The translations under genes and the position numbers were made by a program. Shown here piece after piece: positions 51,367 to 64,000 of a stretch of DNA of 64,000 bases. Location: the NCBI GenBank assembly GCA_026913215.1, contig JAPTYK010000001.1:2852001-2916000 (forward strand), given 5' to 3'. Position 1 is the stretch's first letter. Each line of letters opens with the position of its first letter. The notes beneath the pieces are model-generated. The model saw only the letters and a list, made by a program, of their open reading frames with translations. It was not told where the DNA came from and made no database searches. The stretch comes from Streptomyces diastatochromogenes (lineage in GTDB: Bacteria > Actinomycetota > Actinomycetes > Streptomycetales > Streptomycetaceae).

Positions 51367-53335
51367 GTGTCCCGTCCTCCCGCTCCAGGTTTCCGTTCGC
51401 ACCGGTCGTCGCCGTGCCCGCCCCGCCGTCGCCGTCCGTCGCCCCCGCGCCACGACCCGGGCGCCGCTGCCGGGCAGTGCCGTCGGGTCGACGGTCGCCC
51501 GCGGCGGCGTCGGCAGCCTCGGCGGTACGGGGAGCCCGGCCCGGTCCCCGGCGGCCTGCGGCGGCACCGCCGCGAGCCGGCCGGTCTCCTGGGCGCGCCC
51601 GGCGGCCGCCTGCTCGCGGTTGCGCCGCGAGTCCTCGGGCTCCAGCGGGATCGGGGAGCCCGCAGCGGCTCGTCCGCGGTGCGCGGCAGGGTGAGCCGGA
51701 ACTGCGAACCGCCGCCGGGCTCGCCCCAGGCCTGGAGCCAGCCGCCGTGCAGCCGCGCGTCCTCGACGGCGATCGACAGGCCCAGGCCGGTGCCGCCGGT
51801 CGTACGCGCGCGTGCCGGGTCGGCGCGCCAGAAGCGGTTGAAGACCCGGGTGGCCTCGCCCGGCTTCAGGCCCACGCCGTAGTCCCGCACGGCGACGGCG
51901 ACGGCCCGCCGGCGGCGGCGAGCTTCACGACCACGTCGCGGCCCTCGCCGTGCTCGACGGCGTTGACGACGAGGTTGCGCAGCACCCGCTCGACCCGGCG
52001 GGCGTCCGCCTCGGCCACCACGGGCTGCTGGTCGCCGACGACCACGATCCGGGTGCCCTTGCGCTCGGCGAGGGGTTCGGCGCCGCCGATGACCCGGCGC
52101 ACGACCTGGCGCAGGTCTATCGGCTCGGCCTCCAGGGCGGCCGCGCCCGCGTCGAAGCGGCTGATCTCCAGGAGGTCGGAGAGCAGCGACTCGAAGCGGT
52201 CGAGCTGGTCGCCGAGGAGTTCGGCGGAGCGGGCGGTGATCGGGTCGAAGTCGATGCGGGCCTCGTGGATGACGTCGGCGGCCATCCGGACCGTGGTCAG
52301 CGGGGTGCGCAGCTCGTGCGAGACGTCGGAGACGAAGCGCCGCTGCAGCCGCGACAGCTCCTCCAGCTGCTGGATCTTCAGCTGGAGGTTGGAGGCCATC
52401 TTGTTGAAGGCCTCGCCGAGCCGGGCGATGTCGTCCTCGCCGGTGACCTTCATCCGTTCCTGGAGGCGCCCGGCGGAGAGCCGTTCGGCGATCCCGGCCG
52501 CCATCCGTACGGGCGTGACGACCTGGCGCACCATGAGCCAGGCGATGGCGCCGAGCAGGACGACGACGAAGAGTCCGGCGGTCGCCAGGGTGCCCTTGAC
52601 CAGCGTGAGGGAGTCCTCCTCCTGGGCCAGCGGGAAGAGGTAGTACAGCTCGTACTGGTCGCCGTCGGCGTCGTTCAGCCGCTTGCCGATCACCAGGCCC
52701 GGTTCGGACGCCTTGCCGCTGGTGTAGTGGATGCGCGTGAACTTCTGGAAGGTGCCCGTGCCCTGGGCGACGAGGTGCCGCAGGTCCGCGGGGATGCTCG
52801 TGGCCGGGTCGACCTCGCCGGAGGCGCGGGCGCCGCGGCTCGCGGTGTCACCGGTGTCGAGGGAGAGCGCGACCACGTTGAACGCGCTCTGGCCGCCGCT
52901 GGCGAGCTGCTCGACCAGCGTGGAGCGCCAGTTCACGGAGGCGCCGGTGCGTCCGCCGTCCTGCTGTCCGGGCGCCGAGGGGTGGTCGCCGCCCGGTCCT
53001 GGGCGGCGGAGAACCCTCCGGCGGCCTGGCTCTGGGCGGCCCTCTCCTTGGCTTCGAGCAGGCCGTTGCGGACCTGCCCGATGACGACGATGCCGAGCAG
53101 CAGCACCACTCCGAGGGACATGAGCAGGGTGCCCGCGACGATCCGCAGCTGGATGTTCCGCCGCCACAGCCGCACGACGGGCAGCAGCGGCCGGCGGACC
53201 CAGCGCGCGAAGAGCCGCAGGACCGCCCTGCTGCGGAGCAGACGGCCGAATCGCGAGCCCCCGCCCCGGTCCGGCAGTCCGCCCCGTACGGACTCCCGGA
53301 TCCCCGGGCTTCGGAGCAGCGCTGCCCGCACTCAT
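51356..53335 (-). CDS. mtrB: Sensor histidine kinase MtrB
   Basis: The membrane sensor kinase for MtrA. Two transmembrane helices ([24 protein letters not shown] and [22 protein letters not shown], both partly quoted) flank an outer domain of about 200 residues. HAMP, then the H box [14 protein letters not shown] and the N box [13 protein letters not shown] follow; the ATPase lid includes [15 protein letters not shown]. At least six one-base deletions occur (near 53290, 52980, 51885, 51660 and in the 51400-51540 tail); the corrected length is about 661 residues. The start ATG lies 2 bases after the mtrA stop. Confidence 0.88.
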
Positions 53336-53336
53336 G

Positions 53337-54014
53337 TCAGCTCGGTCCCGCCTTGTAACCGACGCCGCGGACGGTCACCACGATCTCCGGGCGCTCGGGG
53401 TCCTTCTCGACCTTCGAGCGCAGCCGCTGGACGTGCACGTTCACCAGCCGGGTGTCGGCGGCGTGCCGGTAGCCCCACACCTGCTCCAGGAGCACCTCAC
53501 GCGTGAACACCTGCCACGGCTTGCGCGCGAGCGCGACCAGCAGGTCGAACTCCAGCGGCGTCAGCGCGATCGACTGGCCGTCCCGCTTCACCGAGTGCCC
53601 GGCCACGTCGATGACCAGGTCCCCGATCGTGAGCTGCTCGGGAGCCGGCTCCTCGGACCTCCGCAGCCGCGCCCTGATCCGGGCGACGAGCTCCTTCGGC
53701 TTGAACGGCTTCACGATGTAGTCGTCGGCACCGGACTCCAGGCCCACGACCACGTCCACGGTGTCGCTCTTGGCCGTGAGCATCACGATCGGCACCCCGG
53801 ACTCCGCCCGGATGAGCCGGCACACCTCGATGCCGTCCCTCCCGGGCAGCATCAGGTCCAGCAGCACCAGATCCGGCTTGGCCTCTCTGAAGGCGGCCAG
53901 CGCCTTGTCTCCGTCCGCGACGAACGACGGCTCGAACCCTTCACCCCGCAGCACGATGCCGAGCATCTCGGCCAGTGCGGTGTCGTCGTCGACGACAAGA
54001 ACGCGTCCCTTCAT
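53337..54014 (-). CDS. mtrA: Response regulator MtrA
   Basis: A 225-residue OmpR-type regulator that in Streptomyces controls development, antibiotic production and cell-wall genes. The receiver has VLVVDDDTALAEML, the phospho-acceptor in LVLLDLMLPGRDG and Lys in KPFKPKELVAR; the winged helix ends VRGVGYKAGPS. The frame is intact. It is the first gene of mtrA-mtrB-lpqB; the promoter lies in the 295-base gap upstream, which holds no gene. Confidence 0.96.
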   Translation of the reverse strand: MKGRVLVVDDDTALAEMLGIVLRGEGFEPSFVADGDKALAAFREAKPDLVLLDLMLPGRDGIEVCRLIRAESGVPIVMLTAKSDTVDVVVGLESGADDYIVKPFKPKELVARIRARLRRSEEPAPEQLTIGDLVIDVAGHSVKRDGQSIALTPLEFDLLVALARKPWQVFTREVLLEQVWGYRHAADTRLVNVHVQRLRSKVEKDPERPEIVVTVRGVGYKAGPS

Positions 54015-54309
54015 ATCGACATCATCCCATTTCCGTATCAGTCCTAAGGCGGCTGGTGAGATACCTCACTGACCTGCGGCGACGTCCTTGATCAACCGTC
54101 TGTGACTGCCCGTGTTCATGGGTGTTGATGTCAGTCATGGATGTCACCCCCGTGTCCCCCGTGGTCGCGCAGAACCGTACCGCGCACCACCTCCCCAGCC
54201 CATGCCAAGACCCGCCCTCTTCACCCCACCGCCCCGACGAGCCCGAGCGGCACGGGTCGAACGGATCCGCCGTACGGCGACCGCGCTCGTAGGTACCGGC
54301 CCGTGAGCG

Positions 54310-54510
54310 TCAGCGGATCAGGTTCGGGACGGGGCAGCGCTCCAGCGGTTCGTCCTGACGGTCGCCCCAGTGCCACCAGAGCACCCGCTCCGGACAACGC
54401 CACAGGGAGCGACAGACTCGCTTCCCGCCCTCCTCGCGCAGACAGAGGACGTATCCCTTCCACTCCATGGGGCGCTCGCACTCGGGGCAGTGGAGGGGCC
54501 AGTCGGTCAT
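54310..54510 (-). CDS. Small Cys-rich zinc-ribbon-like protein
   Basis: A 66-residue protein beginning MTDWPLHCPECERPMEW, with further Cys at CLREEGGKRVC, RCP and RCP, arranged like a zinc ribbon. It is conserved upstream of mtrA in Streptomyces as far as I recall. The function is unknown. The ATG at 54510 is preferred over an in-frame GTG 9 bases earlier because the downstream start keeps the conserved first block. Confidence 0.65.
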   Translation of the reverse strand: MTDWPLHCPECERPMEWKGYVLCLREEGGKRVCRSLWRCPERVLWWHWGDRQDEPLERCPVPNLIR

Positions 54511-55051
54511 GGTGCGCAACCTGTCTCGGGCGTTGTCAGTGGTCGGCTATAGCGTCGTGGCCGAGGTTGAGCCGGTTCGATGTTCCTTCGGGGAACACGG
54601 CGGCCAAGGGGGGTGGCACGGTAGGGGTCCCCTGAGCTTTCACGCTTCGGGACCCTCAGCTCGGACCCCACCCCCCTCACCTTCCTCCCTGCGGCCCGCC
54701 CCACACAGGACCGCGAACGTACCGGTGACGGATGTCACAGCCCTCTCGTCGGCGGAACCTCGCTGGTGAGGGGGCCGTTTTCATGAGGCGCTGCGGCAGC
54801 GGCACATCAGCCGGTCGGCACCTGTCGTGACCTGCCCCCAGGGGCCTCGTCGGGGATCCGCGCAGGGTGCCGTCGGCCGGTCGCGCAGGGAAGGTCCGGA
54901 CAAAGGTACGAAGGAGATTCGGGCTCAGGCCCATGGGCGGGCCCCGCGTGGCACGATGGCACCCGGCCCGCCGCCGTGTCAGGTGTCGGCCGCCGTGACC
55001 GAGCCGGTTCGCCGATCCGGCACCGCGACCATTCATCCGAGGTGGACGACC
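54511..55051. other. Intergenic region without a recognisable gene
   Basis: The 541 bases between the small Cys-rich protein (minus) and the DUF4129 operon (plus) are divergent promoter sequence. I see no conserved ORF, no RNA gene and no convincing hairpin. The operon promoter probably lies near its right end. Confidence 0.5.
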
Positions 55052-56257
55052 GTGAACGACACTCCGGGCTGGACCTCGCCCGGATCCGCCCCTCCGACGG
55101 CCAGGACGGCTCGGGGCCTCCGCGCCCCGGCGCGGCCGACGCGAACGGCTCCGCCGCCCAGTGGTCCAGGACCAGCCGCCCGCCGGCCAGTGGTCCCCGC
55201 CCACCGACCGGACCCAGGCCCCGGCCCCGGCCCGAACTGGGGACCCCGTCGCCGAACGCCCACTGGGGCAGGCCTCCGGCCGCCCGGCCCGGAGTGATCC
55301 CGCTGCGCCCGCTGGGCATGGGCGAGATCCTCGACGGCGCGGTGAAGACCCTCCGCTCCTACTGGCGCACGGTCCTCGCCATCTCGGTCACGGTCGCGGT
55401 GATCTCCCAGATCTGCAACATCCTGGCCCAGCGGTACCTCGTGCCGGCGGCCCCGGAGGTCAATCCGGACGCCACGCCCGCCGAGCAGCTGGAACAGGCC
55501 GTGGACTCGATGCAGTCCTCCCTCGTCGGCATGGGCCCGACCCTCCTCGTGACGATCATGGCCTCGCTCGTGAGCGCCGCCCTGCTGACCGTCGTCATCA
55601 GCCGCGCGGTCCTCGGCCGCCCGGTCTCGCTGGGCTCCGCCTGGCAGGAGGCCCGCCCGCGCCTGCTCAGACTGCTCGGCCTGACCCTGCTGATCGCGGC
55701 GGCGGCCGTCGCCATCGTGACCGTCGGCCTGCTCCCCGGGCTCCTGATCGGCGGCGGCGCGGGCGTGGCCCTCACCCTGATCGGCAGCCTCGGCGCGGGC
55801 GTGACGGTCGTCTGGCTGCTGATCCGCTTCAGCCTCTCCTCCCCGCCCTGATGCTGGAGCGCCAGGGCGTCATCCAGTCGCTGAAGCGCTCGGCGAAGCT
55901 GGTGCGGGGCTCGTGGTGGCGGGTCTTCGGCATCACCGTGCTGACCCAGCTGCTGATCTTCCTCTTCGCCATGATCATCGCAATCCCGTTCACCATCATC
56001 GGCTTCCTGGTCGACAGCGACGGCTTCTCCGGCCTCCTCTCCGGCACGTCCACCACCTTCGGCTGGCCGTTCCTGATCGTCACGGGCATCGGCGGCGTGA
56101 TCACCAGCGCGATCACCTACCCGATCTCGGCGGCGTGACCGTCCTCCTCTACGTGGACCAGCGCATCCGCCGCGAAGCCCTGGACCTCGAACTGGCACGA
56201 GCCGCGGGACTCCCCGGCTACGGCCCCACCCCGGGCACCGACACCGTCGGCGGCTGA
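55052..56257 (+). CDS. Multi-pass membrane protein with Pro-rich N-terminus (DUF7544/GDPD membrane-domain-like)
   Basis: After a Gly/Pro/Ala-rich cytoplasmic N-terminus (about 90 residues) come PGVIPLRPLGMGEILDGAV, the family start, and six hydrophobic helices, with the conserved LMLERQGVIQSLKRSAKLVRG between helices. The fold is that of the membrane domain of glycerophosphodiester phosphodiesterases, without the catalytic part. The start is GTG at 55052. Several one-base shifts lie near 55160, 55215, 55851 and 56137. It is the first gene of the MoxR operon; its role is unknown. Confidence 0.72.
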
Positions 56258-56261
56258 TGCG

Positions 56262-56947
56262 GTGACGGTCACGGGGGGAACGGCCGCGGCACTCGCACGA
56301 CTGCGCGCCGACGGCGACGTACCGGTGGACATCTCCCGCATCCCCGCCCGCGAGGCGGCGGAGCGGGAGCTGTCCGATCCCCGGTACCACGAGAACGACC
56401 CGAACCTCCTCCAACGCGGCCTCGACCGCTTCTGGGAGTGGCTCGACGACCTCTTCGGCACCGCCTCGGGGTCACCCGGGCGGCGTCCTCAGGCTCGTCG
56501 TCATCGTCCTGGCCGTGGCCGCCCTCGCCGCCGCCCTCTGGTGGCGCCTCGGCACCCCACCGGTCGCCCGGCACCACCGGCGACTCCCTCTTCGCGGACG
56601 GCCCCGCACCGCCCGCGACCACCGCACGGCCGCCGCCCGCCACGCCTCCGCCGGCCGCTGGAACGAGGCCGTCCAGGAACGGATGCGGGCCATCGTCCGC
56701 TCCCTCGAAGAACGCACCCTCCTCGAACCCCGCCCCGGCCGCACCGCCGACGAGGCCGCCGCCGAAGCCGGCCGCTCCTCCCTCCCACGCGGACGCCCTG
56801 CGCCTCGCGGCCCGCGCCTTCGACGACGTCACATACGGCGGCCGCACCGCCGACGAACCGGCGTACCGCCGCGTCGAGGAACTGGACACCGCCCTGGAGC
56901 GGACCCGCCCCACCCTCGACACCGCCTCCACGGGGACGCCCGCATGA
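56262..56947 (+). CDS. DUF4129 domain protein
   Basis: A membrane protein of about 230 residues with one helix (VVIVLAVAALAAALWW) and a C-terminal DUF4129 domain (AARHASAGRWNEAVQERMRAIVRSLEERTLL, quoted only in part as key residues GRWNEAVQ and RSLEERTLL; then AFDDVTYGGRTADEPAYRRV). The start is GTG at 56262. Several one-base deletions occur between 56470 and 56790. The stop overlaps the next start as ATGA. Confidence 0.75.
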
Positions 56948-58138
56948 GCCGCCCGGCCACCGGCACCACCTCGACCGCCCTCACCGCCCGCCAGGTGTGG
57001 ACCCGCGCCCGGGCGCGGCCCTCCTCCTCGCCCTGGTCCTGATCGGCGGCCTCGTCCTCGCGACGGTCCGGTCCGCCGGCGCCCACGACGCCCTCGACCC
57101 GCGCTCCGCCGACCCGCACGGCAGCCGCGCCGTCGCCGAACTCCTCAAGGCCCGCGGTGTCACCGTCACCCTCGCCACCACCCTCGCCGAGGCCACCGCG
57201 GCCACGGACACCGGAACGACCCTCCTGGTCACCACCCCCGACCTCCTGACGGACACCCAGCGGTCCACGCTCCACAGGGCCATGGAGAACGCCGCCGGCC
57301 GCACGGTCCTCATCGGCGCCGGCCACGCCTCCCTCGACGTCCTGGCCCCGGGCGTCACCAGCGCTCCCAGCACCCCGGTGAGGGAACGCGCCCCCGCCTG
57401 CACCCTGGGGGCCGCCACCCGTGCCGGCAGCGTCGACCTCGGCGGCGAACGCTACGAGACCTCCCCCGGCAGCACCGCCGAAGCCTGCTACGACTCCGAC
57501 GGCCTGCCGACCCTGGTCCGCCTCCCCGCCTCCGGCACCACCGGTGACACCGTCCTCCTCGGCTCGCCCGACATCCTCTACAACTCCCGCCTCGACCAGC
57601 TGGGCAACGCCTCGCTGGCCCTGCAACTCCTCGGCTCCCGGCCCCATCTCGTCTGGTACCTCCCCTCCCTCTCCGACACCGCCGACGCCCCCGCCGGCGA
57701 CACCACGGGCAACTTCCTCGCCCTCATCCCTCCGGCTGGCTGTGGGGCGCCCTCCAGCTCGCCCTCGCGGCCCTGCTCGCCGCCCTCTGGCGCGGCCGCC
57801 GCCTCGGCCCCCTGGTCACCGAGCGCCTCCCCGTCGCCCTCCGCGCCTCCGAGGCCACCGAGGGCCGCGCCCGCCTCTACCGCAAGGCGAACGCCCGCGA
57901 CCGCGCCGCCTCCGTCCTGCGCACCGCGACCCGCACCCGGATCGCCCCGCTGCTCGGCGTCCCCGTCCAGGACGCCCACTCCCCCGACCGCCTCCTCCCC
58001 GCACTCTCCGCGCGTCTCCCCGAGACCACCGCGGACCCCAGGAACCTCCTCTTCGGCCCGGCTCCCGCCGACGACGCCACCCTCATCCGCCTGGCGGACC
58101 AACTCGACGCCCTCGAAAGAGAGGTACGCACCTCATGA
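56944..58138 (+). CDS. DUF4350 domain membrane protein
   Basis: About 398 residues: one N-terminal helix (LLLALVLIGGLVLATV), a DUF4350 domain of the GATase-like fold outside (SRAVAELLKARGVTVTLAT and VLLGSPDILYNSRLDQLGNASLA in part), a second helix (ALQLALAALLAALW) and a cytoplasmic tail. Two one-base deletions (near 57012 and 57735) are inferred; the corrected gene has 399 codons. It overlaps DUF4129 and MoxR by ATGA on both sides. Confidence 0.8.
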
Positions 58139-59118
58139 GCGCCCCGACCCCCGAGACCGTCACGGAATCGGACAGCGCCCGCGCCTCCCTGGAGGCCCTG
58201 CGCACCGAGATCGCGAAGGCCGTGGTCGGCCAGGACCCCGCCGTCACCGGTCTCGTCGTCGCCCTGCTCTGCCGGGGACACGTCCTCCTCGAAGGCGTCC
58301 CCGGAGTCGCCAAGACCCTCCTGGTCCGCTCGCTGGCCGCCGCACTCGAACTCGACACCAAGCGCGTCCAGTTCACCCCCGACCTGATGCCGAGCGACGT
58401 CACCGGCTCCCTGGTCTACGACACCCGGACCTCCGAGTTCTCCTTCCAGCCCGGCCCGGTCTTCACCAACCTGCTGCTCGCGGACGAGATCAACCGCACG
58501 CCCCCGAAGACCCAGTCCTCCCTCCTGGAGGCGATGGAGGAGCGTCAGGTCACGGTCGACGGCGTCCCGCGCCTCCTCCCGGAGCCGTTCCTCGTCGCCG
58601 CGACCCAGAACCCCGTCGAGTACGAGGGCACCTATCCGCTCCCCGAAGCCCAACTGGACCGGTTCCTGCTCAAACTGACGGTCCCTCTGCCCTCACGCGC
58701 CGACGAGATCCATGTCCTCACCCGTCACGCCGAGGGCTTCGACCCGCGCGACCTGAAGGCCGCGGGCGTCCGTCCCGTCGCCGGTCCCGCCGAGCTCGAA
58801 GCGGCCCGGACCGCCGTCGCCAAGGTCTCGGTCTCCGCCGAGATCGCCGGCTATGTCGTCGATATCTGTCGTGCCACGCGTGAATCCCCCTCGCTCACGC
58901 TCGGGGTCTCCCCCCGAGGCGCCACCGCCCTGCTGTCCACCGCCCGCGCCTGGGCCTGGCTCACTGGCCGGGACTACGTCACCCCGGACGATGTGAAGGC
59001 CCTCGCTCTCCCCACCCTGCGTCATCGCATCCACCTGCGGCCCGAGGCCGAGATGGAAGGGGTCACCCCCGACTCCGTCATCAACTCGATCCTCGCCCAC
59101 GTCCCCGTACCCCGCTGA
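58135..59118 (+). CDS. MoxR-family AAA+ ATPase
   Basis: A 327-residue AAA+ ATPase, probably a chaperone for partners carrying a VWA domain. Walker A is LEGVPGVAKTLLVRS, Walker B is NLLLADEINRTPPKTQSSLL, and sensor motifs follow (AATQNPVEYEGTYPLPEAQLDR). The frame is intact, with an ATGA overlap to the DUF4350 gene. It is the centre of the operon and is followed 12 bases later by DUF58, its usual partner. Confidence 0.93.
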   Translation: MSAPTPETVTESDSARASLEALRTEIAKAVVGQDPAVTGLVVALLCRGHVLLEGVPGVAKTLLVRSLAAALELDTKRVQFTPDLMPSDVTGSLVYDTRTSEFSFQPGPVFTNLLLADEINRTPPKTQSSLLEAMEERQVTVDGVPRLLPEPFLVAATQNPVEYEGTYPLPEAQLDRFLLKLTVPLPSRADEIHVLTRHAEGFDPRDLKAAGVRPVAGPAELEAARTAVAKVSVSAEIAGYVVDICRATRESPSLTLGVSPRGATALLSTARAWAWLTGRDYVTPDDVKALALPTLRHRIHLRPEAEMEGVTPDSVINSILAHVPVPR

Positions 59119-59130
59119 GAACGGCGCCCC

Positions 59131-60437
59131 ATGGCCCTCACCGGACGAACCGCGCTGCTCGCCGCCCTCGGATCGCTCCCCGTCGGCATCCTCGCCCCCA
59201 GCTGGGCGGGGATGCTGGCGGTGAACGCGCCCCTCTCCCTCGCAATTCTGTGCGACTACGCCTTGGCGGCGCCAGTACGAACGCTCCAATTCACCCGAAG
59301 TGGTGATACATCCGTTCGACTCGGTGACGCGGCGGAGGTTCAGCTCACCGTCACGAACCCGTCCGGCCGCCGCCTGCGCGCCCAGCTCCGCGACGCCTGG
59401 CCGCCCAGCAGCTGGCTCCCCGGCACCGAACAGGCCTCCTCGCGCCACCGGTTGACCGTCCCGGCCGGCGAGCGCCGCCGTCTGACGACGCGCCTGCGGC
59501 CGACCCGCCGCGGCGACCGCAGCGCCGCACGGATCACGGTCCGCTCGTTCGGCCCCTCGGCCTCGCGGCCCGCCAGGGCCACCACGAGGTCCCCTGGACC
59601 GTCCGCGTCCTGCCGCCCTTCACCAGCCGCAAGCACCTGCCGTCGCGCCTGGCCCGGCTCCGCGAGCTCGACGGCCGCACCAGCGTGCTCACCCGCGGCG
59701 AGGGCACGGAGTTCGACAGCCTCCGCGAGTACGTCCCCGGCGACGACACCCGCTCGATCGACTGGCGGGCCACGGCCCGCCAGCGCACCGTCGCGGTCCG
59801 CACCTGGCGTCCCGAGCGCGACCGCCACATCCTGATCGTCCTCGACACCGGCCGCACCTCGGCGGGCCGCGTCGGCGACGTGCCCCGCCTGGACGCCTCC
59901 ATGGACGCGGCCCTCCTCCTCACCGCGCTCGCCTCCCGCGCCGGTGACCGCGTGGACCTCCTGGCCTACGACCGCCGCCTCCGCGCACAGGTCCAGGGCC
60001 GTTCCGCCGGCGACGTCCTGCCGGCCGTGGTCAACGCCCTCGCCCCGCTGGAACCCGAGCTGGTCGAGACCGACGCCCGCGGCCTGGCCGCGACCGCTCT
60101 CGCACGCGCCCCCGCCGCTCGCTGATCGTCCTCCTGACCGGCCTCGACGCCGCCCCGATCGAGGAGGGCCTCCTCCGGTCCTCCCACAGCTCGCCCAGCG
60201 CCACACGGTCCTGGTGGCCTCCGTCGCCGACCCCACGTCAGCCGCATGGCCGAGGCCCGCGGCACGATCGAGGGCGTCTACGAGGCAGCCGCCGCCACCC
60301 AGACCCAGTCCCAGCGCGCCCGCACCGCCGACCAGCTCCAGCGCCACGGCGTCACGGTCGTCGACGCCACCCCCGACACCCTCGCCCCCGCCCTGGCAGA
60401 CGCCTACCTCGCCCTCAAGGCGGCCGGCCGCCTCTGA
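59131..60437 (+). CDS. DUF58 domain protein (VWA-like)
   Basis: A 436-residue membrane-anchored protein: N-terminal helices, a beta-rich region (EVQLTVTNPSGRRLRAQL), the DUF58 motif LRELDGRTSVLTRGEGTEFDSLREYVPGDD (key residues G, E, F, REY and GDD) followed by RSIDWRATAR, and a VWA-like C-terminus with a MIDAS-type VLDTGRTSAG. Four one-base deletions are inferred (near 59570, 60115, 60175 and 60235); the corrected gene has 437 codons. It is a presumed client of MoxR. Confidence 0.85.
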
Positions 60438-60484
60438 GCGCCGTCGGCCGCTCTCCGAAAGGAGATCCTGGCCGTAAACGCAGA

Positions 60485-60514
60485 AAAGCCCCGCACCAGA
60501 TGGTGCGGGGCTTT
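60485..60514. terminator. Bidirectional terminator of the MoxR operon and the rRNA operon
   Basis: A perfect 13-bp stem (60485-60497 with 60502-60514) with an AGAT loop lies between DUF58 and 5S rRNA, with A and T runs at the ends. Confidence 0.9.
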
Positions 60515-60526
60515 CCCACAATGATT

Positions 60527-60645
60527 GTTCGGCGGCGTCCTACTCTCCCACAGGGTCCCCCCTGCAGTACCATCGGCGCTGAAAGGCTTAGCTTCCGGGT
60601 TCGGAATGTAACCGGGCGTTTCCCTAACGCTATGACCACCGAAAC
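60527..60645 (-). rRNA. rrf: 5S ribosomal RNA
   Basis: A 119-nt 5S rRNA. The RNA begins GUUUCGGUGGUCAUAGCG and ends CGCCGCCGAAC, so the terminal helix closes, and the conserved CCGAACCCGG loop is present. It is the last gene of an rRNA operon read on the minus strand. Confidence 0.96.
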
Positions 60646-60707
60646 TCTATGAAGTTCACGAACCGCCGCACCACCCAAAGGGGGGCGTGTTCGTTGCTTC
60701 AGAACTA

Positions 60708-60725
60708 ACACAGTGGACGCGAGCA
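60708..60725 (-). repeat. Right half of the pre-23S processing stalk
   Basis: These 18 bases are the perfect complement of 63849-63866 on the other side of 23S. The two halves pair in the precursor to form the RNase III processing helix. Confidence 0.8.
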
Positions 60726-60729
60726 ACTG

Positions 60730-63843
<3,114 letters not shown>

Positions 63844-63848
63844 ACAGA

Positions 63849-63866
63849 TGCTCGCGTCCACTGTGT
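63849..63866 (-). repeat. Left half of the pre-23S processing stalk
   Basis: A perfect 18-base complement of 60708-60725; together they form the processing helix around 23S rRNA. Confidence 0.8.
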
Positions 63867-64000
63867 AGTTCTCAAACAACGACCAGCCACCCATCACCCT
63901 GCCGCACAAGGCAGCAAGTTCACTGGGGCCGGCATCCTCGAAGGCATGACCATGACGGCCGTACCCTCAGACACCCAACAACGTGCCAGGCACGATCCCT
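63867..64000 (-). other. 16S-23S internal transcribed spacer, partial
   Basis: The spacer continues beyond the window. I see no tRNA gene in this part, which agrees with Streptomyces rRNA operons, whose spacers usually lack tRNAs. 16S rRNA lies outside. Confidence 0.75.

Noticed and set aside
63867..64000. tRNA in the 16S-23S spacer
   Set aside because: No cloverleaf or T-loop signature is visible in the part of the spacer shown.

Overview
This window is a piece of a high-GC actinobacterial chromosome, almost certainly Streptomyces or a very close relative. The evidence is the extreme GC bias, the frequent GTG/TTG starts, the murA-hupA, ftsEX-smpB-ssrA, prfB-kinase-kinase and secA-hpf-comF-lpqB-mtrBA blocks, the 1655-residue NAD-glutamate dehydrogenase, and the LAETG sortase-type surface protein. 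It is mostly conserved chromosomal core, not an accessory island. The only mobile element I can support is one solo tnpB (IS1341/IS605 type).

Layout. 1-10177: murA 3' end, hupA, malic enzyme, HelD-type RNA polymerase recycling ATPase, a uroporphyrinogen-III-synthase/winged-helix fusion next to a NarK nitrate transporter, and a divergent LysR/MFS pair. 10192-15482: tmRNA, smpB, an S41 protease, the tnpB insertion, ftsX and ftsE. 15716-21696: a tiny zinc-ribbon membrane protein, a serine-rich LAETG surface protein, prfB and two Ser/Thr protein kinases. 22192-26133: a large FHA + FtsK/SpoIIIE ATPase, divergent from the kinases, which looks like a type VII secretion (EssC/EccC-like) ATPase carrying a 16-residue tandem repeat. 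26256-33658: sugar ABC transporter operon, TetR regulator, ABC-2 polysaccharide exporter and a membrane glycosyltransferase-like protein. 33706-41670: NAD-GDH, a DJ-1/PfpI protein, a HAD phosphatase, a DUF6912 protein and an Rv3235-like protein. 41759-54510: secA, a GNAT, an AlkZ/YcaQ-like DNA glycosylase, an orphan NarL-type regulator, hpf, comF, lpqB, mtrB, mtrA and a small zinc-ribbon protein. 55052-60437: a five-gene membrane protein/DUF4129/DUF4350/MoxR/DUF58 operon. 60485-64000: the end of an rRNA operon on the minus strand (5S, 23S, start of the 16S-23S spacer).

How the genes work together. Trans-translation rescue (tmRNA + SmpB) sits beside an S41 protease and FtsEX, which controls cell-wall hydrolysis. 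SecA, LpqB, MtrAB, the LAETG protein and the MoxR operon all concern the envelope. The two membrane-type kinases beside an FHA-domain secretion-type ATPase suggest a phosphothreonine-controlled machine; this is the most interesting locus here.

A caveat that affects the whole annotation: about half of the protein genes are broken by single-base shifts. In every gene where I could follow the frames, they resolve as one-base deletions, mostly a C or G lost in a short C/G run, and adding them back restores whole codon counts. Several genes (gdh 5 kb, secA 2.8 kb, mae, narK, ftsE, ftsX, hpf, mtrA, moxR) are clean. I read the breaks as uncorrected sequencing or assembly errors, not gene decay, and I annotate full-length genes across them, giving the corrected lengths.
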